Source of the DNA: an uncultured Bacteroides sp.
GTDB taxonomy: Bacteria; Bacteroidota; Bacteroidia; Bacteroidales; Bacteroidaceae
DNA length: 64,000 nt
Direction: 5' to 3'
Assembly: GCA_948847595.1 (NCBI GenBank)
Contig: CAQOGY010000002.1
Coordinates: forward strand, 124,001-188,000
The notes beneath the pieces are model-generated. The model was not told where the DNA came from, made no database searches, and saw only the letters and a list, made by a program, of their open reading frames with translations. Each line of letters begins with the position of its first letter. The first letter of the stretch is position 1. This document shows positions 32,938 to 42,985 of the stretch, piece by piece. The position numbers and the translations under genes were made by a program.

Positions 32938-34491
32938 TCAGTAAGGTATACGGTCCGAAAGAATCTTTTCCGTATACCACGGATCGTCGATTTCTTTCAG
33001 CATTGTTCCCATTTCACGATAAAGTTGCTCCACAACTTCCTTATTTTCATCCAAAGGCAGATTATTCAGCTGATAAGGGTCGTTTACGTCATCAAACAGC
33101 AGACTTTTCTTTAGCTGTTTCGTCTTCCGGTCGATATACAGAGCCAATGTATAGCGAGCCGTCTTAATGCCGCGCGAAGAGGGGAAATAAGATTGCACCA
33201 ATCCATCCTTATCTTTCTCTCCATCCAGATTCTGAATATACAACGCACCTGCCGGACGAACAATTTCCGCCTTTTCATCGAAGAAAAGAGGTGCGAAGTT
33301 GCGTCCCTGCACCTCGGAAGGAATCGAATCCCCCAGACCGCACAAGCCGAGTACGGTAGGCATAATGTCGGGAGCAGAAAGCAACAAATCATCTACCCGG
33401 GGCTGAATCTTACCGGGGAAACGAACCAGGAACGGAATATTCATAGATTCGGAATAGGGAGAGTTCTTAGGGTCGTCCGTTCGCTGGCTGCACATTGTTT
33501 CGCCATGGTCGGAAGCAAAGATGACTACTGTATTTTTATCCAATCCCAATTGTTTCAGTGCTTCCAAAATCTGTCCGAAAGCACGGTCTACTCCGGTCAC
33601 AGAAGCAAAGTAGTAACGGACGGATTCCGCTTTTTTCATATTCAGATCTACGTTTGGGCGAATCAGCAGACTGTCCAGCGGTTGATCTTTATAAAGATTG
33701 AAGTCCTGTTCTTCACAATCGTTCAGCGAACGGTATGGGCTATGCGGCGGGTTCATTCCCACCATGATGAAGAATGGCTTCTTCGTATCACGCACGTTTC
33801 CTTCATTCTTGAGATAAGAAACAACTTTGCCCGACTCATGGAGCGGTGACCATTCTTTCGGATCATGCCTCTTGCCGTCCGTATCCCAATAATGCGGGTT
33901 CTTATGTTCGTCAAACGTGCCGTACGAATACCAATAGTTGAAACCATGGCGCTGCTCTTTCGGCGTATAAGCGTCCCACACCGGACGCTGTGTTTCTACA
34001 TATTGTCCCGGATTCTCCGGATCATTCGGGGTCGGGAAGTCAGCGTGAAGTTTACCGAAATAAGCACAATCATAACCGGCCTTGCTGAATACGTCGCCTA
34101 TGCACTCCGCATCGTCACGCAAAGAGCTGATAGGACGTGTAGAGTTACAGTTCAAAGGTACACCACTGCGATTCGGATACATACCGGTCAGCAACATTCC
34201 ACGATGGGGGCTGCTCAGCGGACAGTTGCTTTGAGCGGAAGTCAGCACCATAGATTCACGTGCGAAAGTATCTATGTTAGGAGTATGCACGGGGTCTCCC
34301 CGGAAGTTTACTTTATCTCTGAAACCTTCCTGATTCCAGAAGCCCATTACCTGATTGCGATACTGATCAGGAAATACATAGATGATGTTTGGATGTTTCG
34401 CTTGCTCTGCCACCTGTTTGGGGGCTTTACAGCCTTGCGCTGCAAAGAGGGTCAAGCCTCCCATCAATAAGTTTACTGATTTGTTTATCAT
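32938..34491 (-). CDS. Ser-type sulfatase, family S1 (chondroitin 4-O-endosulfatase-like)
   Basis: About 517 residues. I start at ATG 34491, which gives an N-terminal hydrophobic segment ending in FAAQGC, a possible though imperfect lipobox. The formylglycine motif is SSPHRGMLLTG: Ser93 takes the place of Cys, so maturation needs the radical-SAM enzyme anSME. Metal-site residues appear in YVFPDQYR and FASDHGETM. Length and neighbours fit the B. thetaiotaomicron endosulfatase BT_3349, reported to remove 4-O-sulfate from chondroitin/dermatan chains. That assignment is from memory, not a search. It lies between GH88 (79-nt gap) and PL8. Confidence 0.88.
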   Translation of the reverse strand: MINKSVNLLMGGLTLFAAQGCKAPKQVAEQAKHPNIIYVFPDQYRNQVMGFWNQEGFRDKVNFRGDPVHTPNIDTFARESMVLTSAQSNCPLSSPHRGMLLTGMYPNRSGVPLNCNSTRPISSLRDDAECIGDVFSKAGYDCAYFGKLHADFPTPNDPENPGQYVETQRPVWDAYTPKEQRHGFNYWYSYGTFDEHKNPHYWDTDGKRHDPKEWSPLHESGKVVSYLKNEGNVRDTKKPFFIMVGMNPPHSPYRSLNDCEEQDFNLYKDQPLDSLLIRPNVDLNMKKAESVRYYFASVTGVDRAFGQILEALKQLGLDKNTVVIFASDHGETMCSQRTDDPKNSPYSESMNIPFLVRFPGKIQPRVDDLLLSAPDIMPTVLGLCGLGDSIPSEVQGRNFAPLFFDEKAEIVRPAGALYIQNLDGEKDKDGLVQSYFPSSRGIKTARYTLALYIDRKTKQLKKSLLFDDVNDPYQLNNLPLDENKEVVEQLYREMGTMLKEIDDPWYTEKILSDRIPY

Positions 34492-34570
34492 GATATAAAG
34501 AATAACAGTTAATGTACCGGAAGAGACTAATATATGCACATATCCGGCTAAAGTACAAGCAAGGCAGTTC

Positions 34571-35773
34571 TTACTTCTTTTCCAGGTCTCTTTTGCGCAT
34601 CAATCCTTCCAGGAAGTAATAGTCAGCGTAGTTCAAAGGCACATCTATTTCCTGGCCGTGAGGGATACTGCCCACAGAGTGCATCAATATAAAGTTTCCA
34701 TTCGTACCCACTTTGGCACGATAAGCCGGTGAGCCGAGGCTTTCCATGATCTTATCAGCGGTTTCCTTATAGTGATTGCCCGGCAGATAACCGTCGAGTT
34801 CGTACAGAGCAGAAGCCGTACATGCGGCTGCAGAAGCGTCACGAGGTTCGTTCGGAATGTTCGGAGCATCGTAATCCCAGTAAGGAACGAGGTCTTCCGG
34901 CAGGTTCTTATTGGTAAAGATGAAGTTATACACCTTCTGTGCCTGATCGAGATACTTCTTGTCTTTTGTATAGCGATAGCAAGTGGTATAACCGTATAAT
35001 GCCCAAGCCTGTCCGCGAGCCCATGATGATTCGTCCGCATATCCTTGTGCTGTTTGTCTCTTACGCACTTCTCCTGTTTCGGGATCGTAGTCTACCACAT
35101 GATAGCAACTGTTGTCCGGACGGAAGTGGTGAGCCATCGTTGTATCCGCATGTTTCACTGCTATATTGTAAAAGGTAGAGTCACCGGAAAAAGCCGTAGC
35201 TTCAAACAGCAATTCCAGATTCATCATATTATCGATAATCACCGGACATTTCCATCCGCGTGTTCCCTGCCAGCCTTTATCGGCATCCCATGACTGGATA
35301 ACGCCTGCTCCCGGACGGAAACGGGTAGACAATGATTTTGCGGCTTCTACAATCACATCTTTATATTCTTTTTTATCTGCAAAACGGTAACCGTTAAGAT
35401 AACTGCACCCGATCATAAAGCCGACATCATGATGCCACTTCAGATATTTCACAGAATCGAGGGCTTCTGTGTATTTTTCTGCCAAAGGCAACCACTTTTT
35501 ATCCCCTGTCAGATTGTAAGTCAGCCACATGCTGCCCGGAAAGAAACCGGAGCACCAGTCATCAATAGGTATATAGGAGATACTACCATCTGCATTGATG
35601 GTTCTTGGATTCAGAATTTTACCGGATTTCTCGATAATGTCTGTCTGAATTGTGTTTTGTGCTACTGCGTTGTCGATGTTGTCCTGAATAAAATCGACTT
35701 CAACCTTTTTTTGTCCACCGCAACTCGTAAAGATCAGAAGCGAAAGTCCCAATGCGCTAAGAATTGTTTTCAT
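34571..35773 (-). CDS. GH88 unsaturated glucuronyl hydrolase, lipoprotein
   Basis: 400 residues. The lipoprotein signal is MKTILSALGLSLLIFTSC, with Cys18 as the acylated residue. The alpha/alpha-barrel carries Asp116 (KWHHDVGFM) and Asp181 (VIIDNMMNLELL), which match the two catalytic aspartates of GH88 enzymes. It hydrates the double bond of 4,5-unsaturated uronic acid at the end of lyase products, releasing the uronic acid from the amino sugar. It is the first gene of the leftward unit with the sulfatase and PL8 lyase, with a -7 box about 40 nt upstream. Confidence 0.92.
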   Translation of the reverse strand: MKTILSALGLSLLIFTSCGGQKKVEVDFIQDNIDNAVAQNTIQTDIIEKSGKILNPRTINADGSISYIPIDDWCSGFFPGSMWLTYNLTGDKKWLPLAEKYTEALDSVKYLKWHHDVGFMIGCSYLNGYRFADKKEYKDVIVEAAKSLSTRFRPGAGVIQSWDADKGWQGTRGWKCPVIIDNMMNLELLFEATAFSGDSTFYNIAVKHADTTMAHHFRPDNSCYHVVDYDPETGEVRKRQTAQGYADESSWARGQAWALYGYTTCYRYTKDKKYLDQAQKVYNFIFTNKNLPEDLVPYWDYDAPNIPNEPRDASAAACTASALYELDGYLPGNHYKETADKIMESLGSPAYRAKVGTNGNFILMHSVGSIPHGQEIDVPLNYADYYFLEGLMRKRDLEKK

Positions 35774-35813
35774 AATACATGGATTATTTGTTAAGTTAAT
35801 AATTATCTGGTGG

Positions 35814-35821
35814 CAAAAGTA
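35814..35821 (-). promoter_or_regulatory. -7 box of the GH88-sulfatase-PL8 operon
   Basis: TACTTTTG on the minus strand matches TAnnTTTG, about 40 nt before the GH88 start. No good -33 element is found at the usual distance, as expected for an activator-dependent promoter. Confidence 0.55.
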
Positions 35822-36048
35822 GTACTTTCAAATAGAATAGACCGTCCCAAATAATCCAATTCAGGGACAAATTTGGTACATTTCTCCCTTGAAGGGCATA
35901 TTTGCACAGATATTCCCCAAAAGCCTGCTTAATTATTTAATGAAATTGAAAATGTAATTATAATAATCTGACTAATATATAATATATTCTGGTCATTTTA
36001 AAGAAAAAGGCATTCTAACTCTTCTACATTTTTATTATATTTATTTGT

Positions 36049-36072
36049 AATTAACCAATTGATTGTTAATTA
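36049..36072. promoter_or_regulatory. 8-bp inverted repeat upstream of the SusC/D operon promoter
   Basis: TAATTAAC (36048-36055) and GTTAATTA (36065-36072) are perfect inverted copies with 9 nt between, about 60 bp upstream of the putative -7 box. This is a candidate activator site, but AT-rich sequence makes chance repeats common. Confidence 0.35.
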
Positions 36073-36110
36073 TAACTATCATCATCACGTTTACATAAAG
36101 TTATGCAAAT

Positions 36111-36142
36111 TAAATAAGAAATTACTTATTTAGTTAGCTTTG
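36111..36142 (+). promoter_or_regulatory. Putative promoter and overlapping palindrome of the TIG/NHL-SusC-SusD operon
   Basis: TAGCTTTG at 36135-36142 matches TAnnTTTG. Directly before it, TAAATAAG (36111-36118) and CTTATTTA (36125-36132) form a perfect 8-bp inverted repeat across the space where the polymerase would bind between -33 and -7. This looks like an operator. It implies a leader of about 230 nt to ATG 36379. Confidence 0.45.
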
Positions 36143-36378
36143 CCATGTCTTTTCTCAGTCAAACTCTTCGTTGATGAGAATCAGATATATATAGATATTT
36201 GTACTTAAATCTACAACATATTATGAGCACAACATGCCAACATCAACAAGGTGAAGGATACCTAAAACTCCTAAAGATTTAGATACATATTATGCTTATA
36301 ATAAGAAAGATAGGCAAACGTTGTAAGCAATAATATTTATTGTTCGGATGCACTTTAACCATTTTATTATTTATATTT

Positions 36379-37788
36379 ATGAAAAACCACCTAATAACAG
36401 TATTTGTCTGCTGTTTATTCTTCATCGGTTGTAAAGATGATAAAGCCAACTCTAATCAGTATGACCCATCTCAACCAGTAGTATTTACAGATTTTAGCCC
36501 TAAAGAGGGAGGTATGCGAACCCGCCTGTACATTGAAGGCAGTAACTTCGGGAATGATCCCACCAAAATTCACATTACGATCGGTGGAGAAAAAACCAAA
36601 ACCATCGGAGCCGATGGAAAAAAGATTTATTGCATGGTTCCTTCCAAGGCTTTTGATGGAATAATCAATGTTCGTGTAGATGGTCCGGATGGCAAACCTA
36701 TTGCAGAACATACATTTGAAGAGGAATTCAAGTACACTCCTGCAACGATCGTAGGTACCTTGCTACGTAAGGTAGACGAGGATAATAATTCTGCATTTCA
36801 AGAGGGTTCGTTCGATGAAGGAGCTTCTATTCCTTCCAATGACTGTATGGTGTTCGACCCCAAGTACAAGGATGGGGACAACCGGTTACTTTTTTCTTCA
36901 AACCATTCTGACGGTCTCCACCTAATAGACCTGACAGAACGGACTGTAAAACGCCTCTTCCCAAGAACGGGATATAGCACAATGTATTCTTTCACATTCA
37001 GTGCTGACGGAGACACGTTGCTATTTACCGATGATCACGGTCAGGACAACACCACCCGGGCAAATATCTATTATTCTCTCCGTCGTGAAAACTTTCGACG
37101 AATTCGTCCCTACAACTATGGCAGGACAGCATATAGCTTAGTGTATATGGATGACGGAACCATCTTTTACACCACCTGGTGGGAGGGAAAAGTCTACAAA
37201 ATGATACGCAATGGGGCTATTCCCAATATCGACGAGAATGCGGAAGTTGCCTTTAGCCTGAGTCAGATATCGGCAGTGGGCGGTTCACATACGATATTAT
37301 TCAGGCACCCGTCCAATAAATTCATGTATATGCTTTCCGACAATTTTGGCGCAGTGTTCAGAGCCGATTATGATCCGGTGGCAAAAACATTCGGTAATCC
37401 TAGCATCATTGCCGGAAACATGAACGATAAAAGTTTCAAGGAAGGAACGGGAGGAAGCGCCCGGTTTAACAAACCACAGTTCGGTGTATTCGTAAAAAAC
37501 GAGAAATACGGCGAAGGAATTGGTCCTGACAACGACCAATATGACTTCTATTTTTGTGACAGAGCAAATCACTGCATCTGGAAACTGGATCCTCATGGGG
37601 TAGCGTCTCTTGCAGCCGGACGAAGTAACGAAAACGCCGACGGCAAAATATGGGGATACGTAGACGGCAATCCATTGCATGAGGCACGTTTCAATCAGCC
37701 AGCCGGTCTTGCTTACGACCCTGATACAGATATGTTCTATATTGGAGATATTAATAATAAAGGGATTCGTTATATGACAACGGAATAA
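36379..37788 (+). CDS. Outer-membrane lipoprotein with IPT/TIG domain and NHL-type beta-propeller
   Basis: About 469 residues from ATG 36379. The lipoprotein signal ends in CCLFFIGC followed by KDDKANS, an acidic/basic run that could act as surface-export signal. Residues about 30-115 form an IPT/TIG Ig-like fold (DFSPKEGGMRTRLYIEGSNFG). The rest shows NHL/six-bladed propeller repeats (DGDTLLFTDD, DDGTIFYTTW, RFNQPAGLAYDPDTDMFYIGD). Such proteins are common partners of SusC/SusD systems and probably bind glycan at the surface. It starts the rightward operon, and SusC begins 23 nt after its stop. Confidence 0.85.
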   Translation: MKNHLITVFVCCLFFIGCKDDKANSNQYDPSQPVVFTDFSPKEGGMRTRLYIEGSNFGNDPTKIHITIGGEKTKTIGADGKKIYCMVPSKAFDGIINVRVDGPDGKPIAEHTFEEEFKYTPATIVGTLLRKVDEDNNSAFQEGSFDEGASIPSNDCMVFDPKYKDGDNRLLFSSNHSDGLHLIDLTERTVKRLFPRTGYSTMYSFTFSADGDTLLFTDDHGQDNTTRANIYYSLRRENFRRIRPYNYGRTAYSLVYMDDGTIFYTTWWEGKVYKMIRNGAIPNIDENAEVAFSLSQISAVGGSHTILFRHPSNKFMYMLSDNFGAVFRADYDPVAKTFGNPSIIAGNMNDKSFKEGTGGSARFNKPQFGVFVKNEKYGEGIGPDNDQYDFYFCDRANHCIWKLDPHGVASLAAGRSNENADGKIWGYVDGNPLHEARFNQPAGLAYDPDTDMFYIGDINNKGIRYMTTE

Positions 37789-37811
37789 TACTATTTAAAA
37801 CACAAGTAAAT

Positions 37812-40800
37812 ATGAGAAATGTAATCTTACTATTTTTATTGATAGTAGGCTGGACAACTACAGTCTACGCTCAAAATGAACAAGAGACGATTGAGGTGAC
37901 GGGAATCGTCACTGATCCAAAGAACGAACCTTTAATAGGCGTGAACGTTACAGCAAGAAATATGCCCGGCTTCGGTGCGATAACAGACATAAACGGACGT
38001 TACAAGATCAAGGTTCCCAATTACTCTTACTTGATTTTTTCCTATGTGGGATTTACAAAGCAGGAAATCTTTATCAAAGACAAAAAAATCATTAACATCG
38101 TTATGGCAGAGACGAAAGAAACGGTCATCGACGAGGTTGTTGTCACAGGGACCGGTGCTCAGAAGAAGGTAACTGTGACAGGTGCCGTTACCACAGTCGA
38201 CGTTTCCCAGCTACGTACTCCGACGGCAAGCATCACCAATGCTCTTGCAGGCAATGTAGCCGGTATACTCGCCCGCCAGACTTCCGGACAGCCGGGTAGC
38301 AATATTTCTGAGTTCTGGATACGCGGTATCTCCACTTTCGGTGCCGGAGGCAGTGCATTGGTGTTGGTCGATGGCTTCGAACGTGATATGAATGAAATCA
38401 ATGTGGAAGATATCCAGGACTTCTCCGTGTTGAAAGATGCCTCCGCAACAGCCATTTACGGTTCACGCGGTGCAAATGGCGTTGTCTTGATCACGACCAA
38501 ACGCGGCAAGGAAGGGAAGACCCGCGTCAATGCCAAAGTAGAAACCTCGTATAATACACGCACCAGAACTCCGGAATTTGTGGACGGTCCAACATATGCC
38601 CGCATGATGAACGAAGCCTTGGTTAGTCGTAGTCAGGCTCCGGCCTATAGCGAAAGCGACTTGGAACTGTTTGCAAACGGGCTGGATCAGGATCTTTTCC
38701 CGAATGTGGACTGGATGAACTTAATACTGAAAGACGGTGCCCCCACTTATCGCGCAACTGTAGACTTGACCGGAGGTGGTACGGTAGCCCGCTATTTCAT
38801 TTCTGCCAGTTATGTAAATGAAGGCGGCATGTACGAGACGGATCGTGCAATGACGGACTATAACACCAATGCCAACTACCATCGCTGGAACTACCGCATG
38901 AATGTAGACATAGACCTGACAAAATCCACGCTGCTAAAAGTAGGCGTATCGGGTTCTTTGGACAAGCAGAACCTGCCGGGAAGCCAGTATCATGAAATAT
39001 GGCACTCGCTAATGGGATACAGTCCCATCGCTTCTCCGGTACAGTATAGTGACGGGAAATGGGCAGCAGTCGGTAGTGAAGGACGAAGAAATCCGTGGGT
39101 ACTGACCACCCAACAGGGATATCAGGAAACATGGAAGAATAAAATACAGACTACGGTTAATCTTGAACAAGATTTGAAATTTATCACAAAGGGATTAAAA
39201 TTCTACGGACGTTTCGGATTCGATACATATACGGATAACGGTGACAACCGTTTCAAATGGCCGGAAAGTTGGTTAGCAGAACGGCAGCGTACCTCCGACG
39301 GAGAACTGCTATTCAGAAGAATAGAGACCCAGAAACTGATGGACGGAACGATGTATTCAAGTGGACAACGGAAGGAATACTTAGAAGCAGAGCTACACTA
39401 TAACCGTACGTTTGGTGACCATATGCTAGGGGCCGTTTTAAAGTATTCTCAGGATAAGACTACCAATACATCTCACAACGGCAATACAGATAGCTACGAG
39501 AAGATTGTGCAGAGTATTCAGAATCGTCATCAGGGGTTTGCAGGACGTTTCACATACGGATGGAAATACCGCTACTTCTTTGACTTTAATTTCGGTTACA
39601 ACGGCTCCGAGAACTTCGCCTCAGGTCAGCAGTTTGGATTCTTTCCCGCCTATTCTGTAGCATGGAACATCGCTGAAGAGTCAATCATCAAGAAACATCT
39701 CAAATGGCTGAATATGTTTAAGCTGCGCTACTCATACGGTAAGGTAGGTAACGACAATGTGGGAACCCGCTTCCCATACGTAGAGAAATTCGGGACATGG
39801 GATGAAGACGGTTATTATTACGGTGATATCGGCACCAGTAATTATTATTATACCGGACTGACCTATTCGAGAATTGCGTCAAGCAGCATCACTTGGGAGG
39901 TAGCCAAGAAACATGACCTCGGACTTGACTTCTCTATGTTCAATGATAAGTTCAGTGGCAGCATTGACTACTTCCACGAACAACGCAACGGTATTTATAT
40001 GGTACGTAGTTACCTTCCTCAGATCATCGGTCTGAATCACATCACAACGAAACCTTATGCCAACGTGGGATCTGTCTTGTCCGAAGGTTTTGACGGTAAT
40101 ATCGCTTATAAACAGAGGATAGGTGAGGTAGACCTTACAGTACGTGCCAACATGACCTATAGTAAGAATGAAATCAAGGAGTATGACGAAGAGAACAGCC
40201 GCTATCCGTATAAGATGAAATACGGATTCCGTGTAGACCAGGCACGCGGCCTGATAGCCGAAGGATTGTTTAAGGATTATGAAGAAATCCGTAACAGACC
40301 CTCACAGGGTTCAGGCATCATGCCGGGAGACATCAAATACAAGGACGTAAACGGTGACGGAGTCATTAACGGAGATGACGAAGTGCCCATCGGTGCGACC
40401 ACCCGCCCTAACCTGATTTACGGGTTCGGTGTATCTGCACAATGGAAAGGATTTGATATCAACGTTCACTTCCAAGGAGCCGGCAAGTCATCCTTCTTCA
40501 TAGACGGATTCACCGTATATCCATTCCAAGAGAAGTCATGGGGCAATATTCTGACGGATGTAGTGGGTAACTACTGGTCGCTGGGAATCAACGAAGACCC
40601 GAATGCCAAATACCCGCGTCTGAGTTATGGAGGTAATAGCAACAACTATCGTGCTTCTACTTACTGGCTGCGAAACGGTTCGTACATCCGTTTAAAGAAT
40701 GTGGAATTAGGTTACAGCATCCCCAAACGGTTTGTCAATAAACTCCATTTGGACCGTGTACGCCTCTACCTGATGGGAACGAATCTGCTGACCTTCTCCG

Positions 40801-40895
40801 ACTTTAAGCTTTGGGATCCGGAACTGGGTAGTTCCAATGGACAACAATATCCGTTATCCAGAACAGTGACCATCGGACTGACGGTAGGAATCTAA
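37812..40895 (+). CDS. SusC-like TonB-dependent outer-membrane transporter
   Basis: 1027 residues. The signal peptide is followed by a carboxypeptidase-D-like regulatory domain (about 28-100; TDPKNEPLIGVNV, GAITDINGRYKI, YVGFTKQE). Next come the TonB-box region (DEVVVTG), a plug domain (LAGNVAGILARQTSG, WIRGISTFGAGG, VLVDGFERDM, VLKDASATAIYGSRGANGVV) and a beta-barrel ending in the usual hydrophobic aromatic-alternating strand. There is no STN domain, so signalling through an anti-sigma factor is unlikely. It imports oligosaccharides with the SusD partner that follows 22 nt downstream. The substrate is unknown. Confidence 0.96.
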   Translation: MRNVILLFLLIVGWTTTVYAQNEQETIEVTGIVTDPKNEPLIGVNVTARNMPGFGAITDINGRYKIKVPNYSYLIFSYVGFTKQEIFIKDKKIINIVMAETKETVIDEVVVTGTGAQKKVTVTGAVTTVDVSQLRTPTASITNALAGNVAGILARQTSGQPGSNISEFWIRGISTFGAGGSALVLVDGFERDMNEINVEDIQDFSVLKDASATAIYGSRGANGVVLITTKRGKEGKTRVNAKVETSYNTRTRTPEFVDGPTYARMMNEALVSRSQAPAYSESDLELFANGLDQDLFPNVDWMNLILKDGAPTYRATVDLTGGGTVARYFISASYVNEGGMYETDRAMTDYNTNANYHRWNYRMNVDIDLTKSTLLKVGVSGSLDKQNLPGSQYHEIWHSLMGYSPIASPVQYSDGKWAAVGSEGRRNPWVLTTQQGYQETWKNKIQTTVNLEQDLKFITKGLKFYGRFGFDTYTDNGDNRFKWPESWLAERQRTSDGELLFRRIETQKLMDGTMYSSGQRKEYLEAELHYNRTFGDHMLGAVLKYSQDKTTNTSHNGNTDSYEKIVQSIQNRHQGFAGRFTYGWKYRYFFDFNFGYNGSENFASGQQFGFFPAYSVAWNIAEESIIKKHLKWLNMFKLRYSYGKVGNDNVGTRFPYVEKFGTWDEDGYYYGDIGTSNYYYTGLTYSRIASSSITWEVAKKHDLGLDFSMFNDKFSGSIDYFHEQRNGIYMVRSYLPQIIGLNHITTKPYANVGSVLSEGFDGNIAYKQRIGEVDLTVRANMTYSKNEIKEYDEENSRYPYKMKYGFRVDQARGLIAEGLFKDYEEIRNRPSQGSGIMPGDIKYKDVNGDGVINGDDEVPIGATTRPNLIYGFGVSAQWKGFDINVHFQGAGKSSFFIDGFTVYPFQEKSWGNILTDVVGNYWSLGINEDPNAKYPRLSYGGNSNNYRASTYWLRNGSYIRLKNVELGYSIPKRFVNKLHLDRVRLYLMGTNLLTFSDFKLWDPELGSSNGQQYPLSRTVTIGLTVGI

Positions 40896-40917
40896 AACAA
40901 TCATTAAAAGAAAAGTT

Positions 40918-42957
40918 ATGAATAAAAATAAATACATTTTATTGGGAGCAGTGGTACTCGGCTTGGGACTCACTTCCTGTTCCGATTTCCTAAATGTAGA
41001 TCGCTATTTCAGAGACCAACAATCTACAGAACGCATTTTCTCGGACAAAGACTATACACTTCAATGGCTGTCATTCTGCTACAGTCGCCTGCAGGGAGAT
41101 AATCTGGAGGTGGGACACAGTGACGTATGCCCTTTCAATTTCTCAGACGACCAAGTATTCAACGAACGAGGAGACCGTTTTGCCAAATTCAAACGCGGCG
41201 AATATTTAAATTCCACTGGCGGCCAAAATGCTTGGAAATGGTCGTATGACGGAATCTATCAAGCCTCCATTCTACTGAATGAATTGTATGAGAATGAAGA
41301 TCTCACTCCGGAGGAAGTAACGGACGTAAGAGGACAGGCCCGTTTTCTGCGTGCCTATTTCTACTGGTTACTGCTGAGAAAATTCGGTCCGATACCCATT
41401 CTACCACCGGAAGGAGCCGACTATACAAAATCGTATGACGAACTGGCCTACCCACGTAAAACCTATGATGAGTGCGTGGCATTCATCACTTCAGAACTCG
41501 AAATTGCAGCTACCGAACTGTTCGAAAAACGCGATAACTTGAACATTGCCCGCCCGACTAAAGGAGCCGCGCTGGCTGTACGTGCCAAAGTTTTCCTTTA
41601 TGCTGCCAGTCCGCTGGTAAACGGGAATACGGAAATGGCAGACTTCATCAACAAGGACGGCCAACAGTTGATTCCACAAGAATACAATGAAGAGAAGTGG
41701 GCAAAAGCCGCTGCTGCCGCCAGAGACATGATCGAGTACTCGGAAACGAGCGGACTCTACAAACTTTATACTTTTGAAAGGCGCCCGGTTAGTACAGACG
41801 AGGCTTATCCAACCACTATTGAACCGCCATATCATGAGGAATACAGTAACAAGCCTTTTCCGGAAGGATGGTCCAATATAGATCCATTTGAATCATATCG
41901 GTCTCTTTTTAATGGAGATATCTATGCAGCCGAAAATCCGGAACTTATTTTTACCCGAGGAACCAATGGTGACAGCAATGACTTAAAAACAGACAACACG
42001 ATGGTAGATTTCGTAAAGCATCAACTGCCCGGAACTTTTGGAGGATATAACGTACACGGAATGACCCTGAAGCAGAGTGAAGCATACGCTATGGCAGATG
42101 GTACATCATTTGACAAAGAATGCTACACATTATGGAAAGGGAAGTTCACAAACGATGAAAACAAAGATGAACACAAGTACGACAATGTAAAAAATGGCGT
42201 ATGGTGGGGATATACCAACCGTGAGCCTCGCTTCTATGCTTCCGTAGCTTTCAACGGAGCACAATGGAACGCACTGAGCATTAAGGAAGAAGGAGGAAAA
42301 GACTCACGAAACAAACAAATCTGGTATTATCGCGGAGCAACCGACGGGCGTATCAATGGATCTGATAACTGGTGTATTACGGGCATCGGCATCATGAAAT
42401 ATGTAAATCCGAACGATTGCGCCAAATGGGGAGGCTCTATCTACCAAAAAGTGGAACCTACACTTCGTTATGCCGACATATTACTGATGTATGCAGAAGC
42501 ACTGAATAATATTTCCGAAGGGACACACTACCAGGTGGCCTCATGGGACGGAAGCCAGACTTACGATATCTTCCGTGACAAAGAACAGATGCGCCGTGGA
42601 GTTAAGCCTGTCCGTATGCGTGCCGGAGTCCCCGACTATAGCGATGAAGTATATGAAAACCCGAAAAAATTCTTTGAAAAAATAGTTCATGAACGGCAGA
42701 TCGAATTCTTTGCAGAAACCCAACGCTACTATGACCTGCGTCGTTGGAAAATTGTCGAAGAACATGAAGGAGAACAAATCTACGGTTGCAATACACTGAT
42801 GAACGAAGAATACAAGGACATGTTTTATCTGCCAGTCAGAGTGGCCGAACTACAGACTTCTTTCTCACGCAAACAGTACTTCTGGCCTATCAGCTTCGAT
42901 GAGCTGAAATGCAACAATAATCTCTCACAAGCTCCCGGATGGCAGAATTATGATTAG
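40918..42957 (+). CDS. SusD/RagB-like surface glycan-binding lipoprotein
   Basis: 679 residues, longer than the usual 500-600. The lipoprotein signal MNKNKYILLGAVVLGLGLTSC precedes SDFLNVDRYF. The helical TPR-like scaffold is evident: VRGQARFLRAYFYWLLLRKFG with PIPILPPEG, and the C-terminal EKIVHERQIEFFAETQRYYDLRRWK, both hallmarks of SusD. It forms the lid on the SusC barrel and binds the oligosaccharide. Extra length in the middle (about 270-450) may widen the binding surface. Confidence 0.95.
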   Translation: MNKNKYILLGAVVLGLGLTSCSDFLNVDRYFRDQQSTERIFSDKDYTLQWLSFCYSRLQGDNLEVGHSDVCPFNFSDDQVFNERGDRFAKFKRGEYLNSTGGQNAWKWSYDGIYQASILLNELYENEDLTPEEVTDVRGQARFLRAYFYWLLLRKFGPIPILPPEGADYTKSYDELAYPRKTYDECVAFITSELEIAATELFEKRDNLNIARPTKGAALAVRAKVFLYAASPLVNGNTEMADFINKDGQQLIPQEYNEEKWAKAAAAARDMIEYSETSGLYKLYTFERRPVSTDEAYPTTIEPPYHEEYSNKPFPEGWSNIDPFESYRSLFNGDIYAAENPELIFTRGTNGDSNDLKTDNTMVDFVKHQLPGTFGGYNVHGMTLKQSEAYAMADGTSFDKECYTLWKGKFTNDENKDEHKYDNVKNGVWWGYTNREPRFYASVAFNGAQWNALSIKEEGGKDSRNKQIWYYRGATDGRINGSDNWCITGIGIMKYVNPNDCAKWGGSIYQKVEPTLRYADILLMYAEALNNISEGTHYQVASWDGSQTYDIFRDKEQMRRGVKPVRMRAGVPDYSDEVYENPKKFFEKIVHERQIEFFAETQRYYDLRRWKIVEEHEGEQIYGCNTLMNEEYKDMFYLPVRVAELQTSFSRKQYFWPISFDELKCNNNLSQAPGWQNYD

Positions 42958-42985
42958 TGTTAACATTATAAACCAAAAGATCAAT

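Larger units (their letters stand above)
35774..36378. other. 605-nt divergent regulatory region between the GAG operon and the SusC/D operon
   Basis: AT-rich and without a supported gene. It holds the leftward -7 box at 35814-35821, and on the right two 8-bp inverted repeats and a -7 box near 36135. Close to the leftward promoter there are short palindromic elements: GTCCC with GGGAC (about 35844-35868) and CCAAATTTG-type bases (about 35868-35876). A leader of about 230 nt would precede the rightward operon. A small RNA could hide here, but I see no clear one. Confidence 0.55.

Noticed and set aside
35774..36378. Hidden tRNA or small protein gene
   Set aside because: I found no cloverleaf-like pairing and no open frame with a credible start; only regulatory elements are supported.
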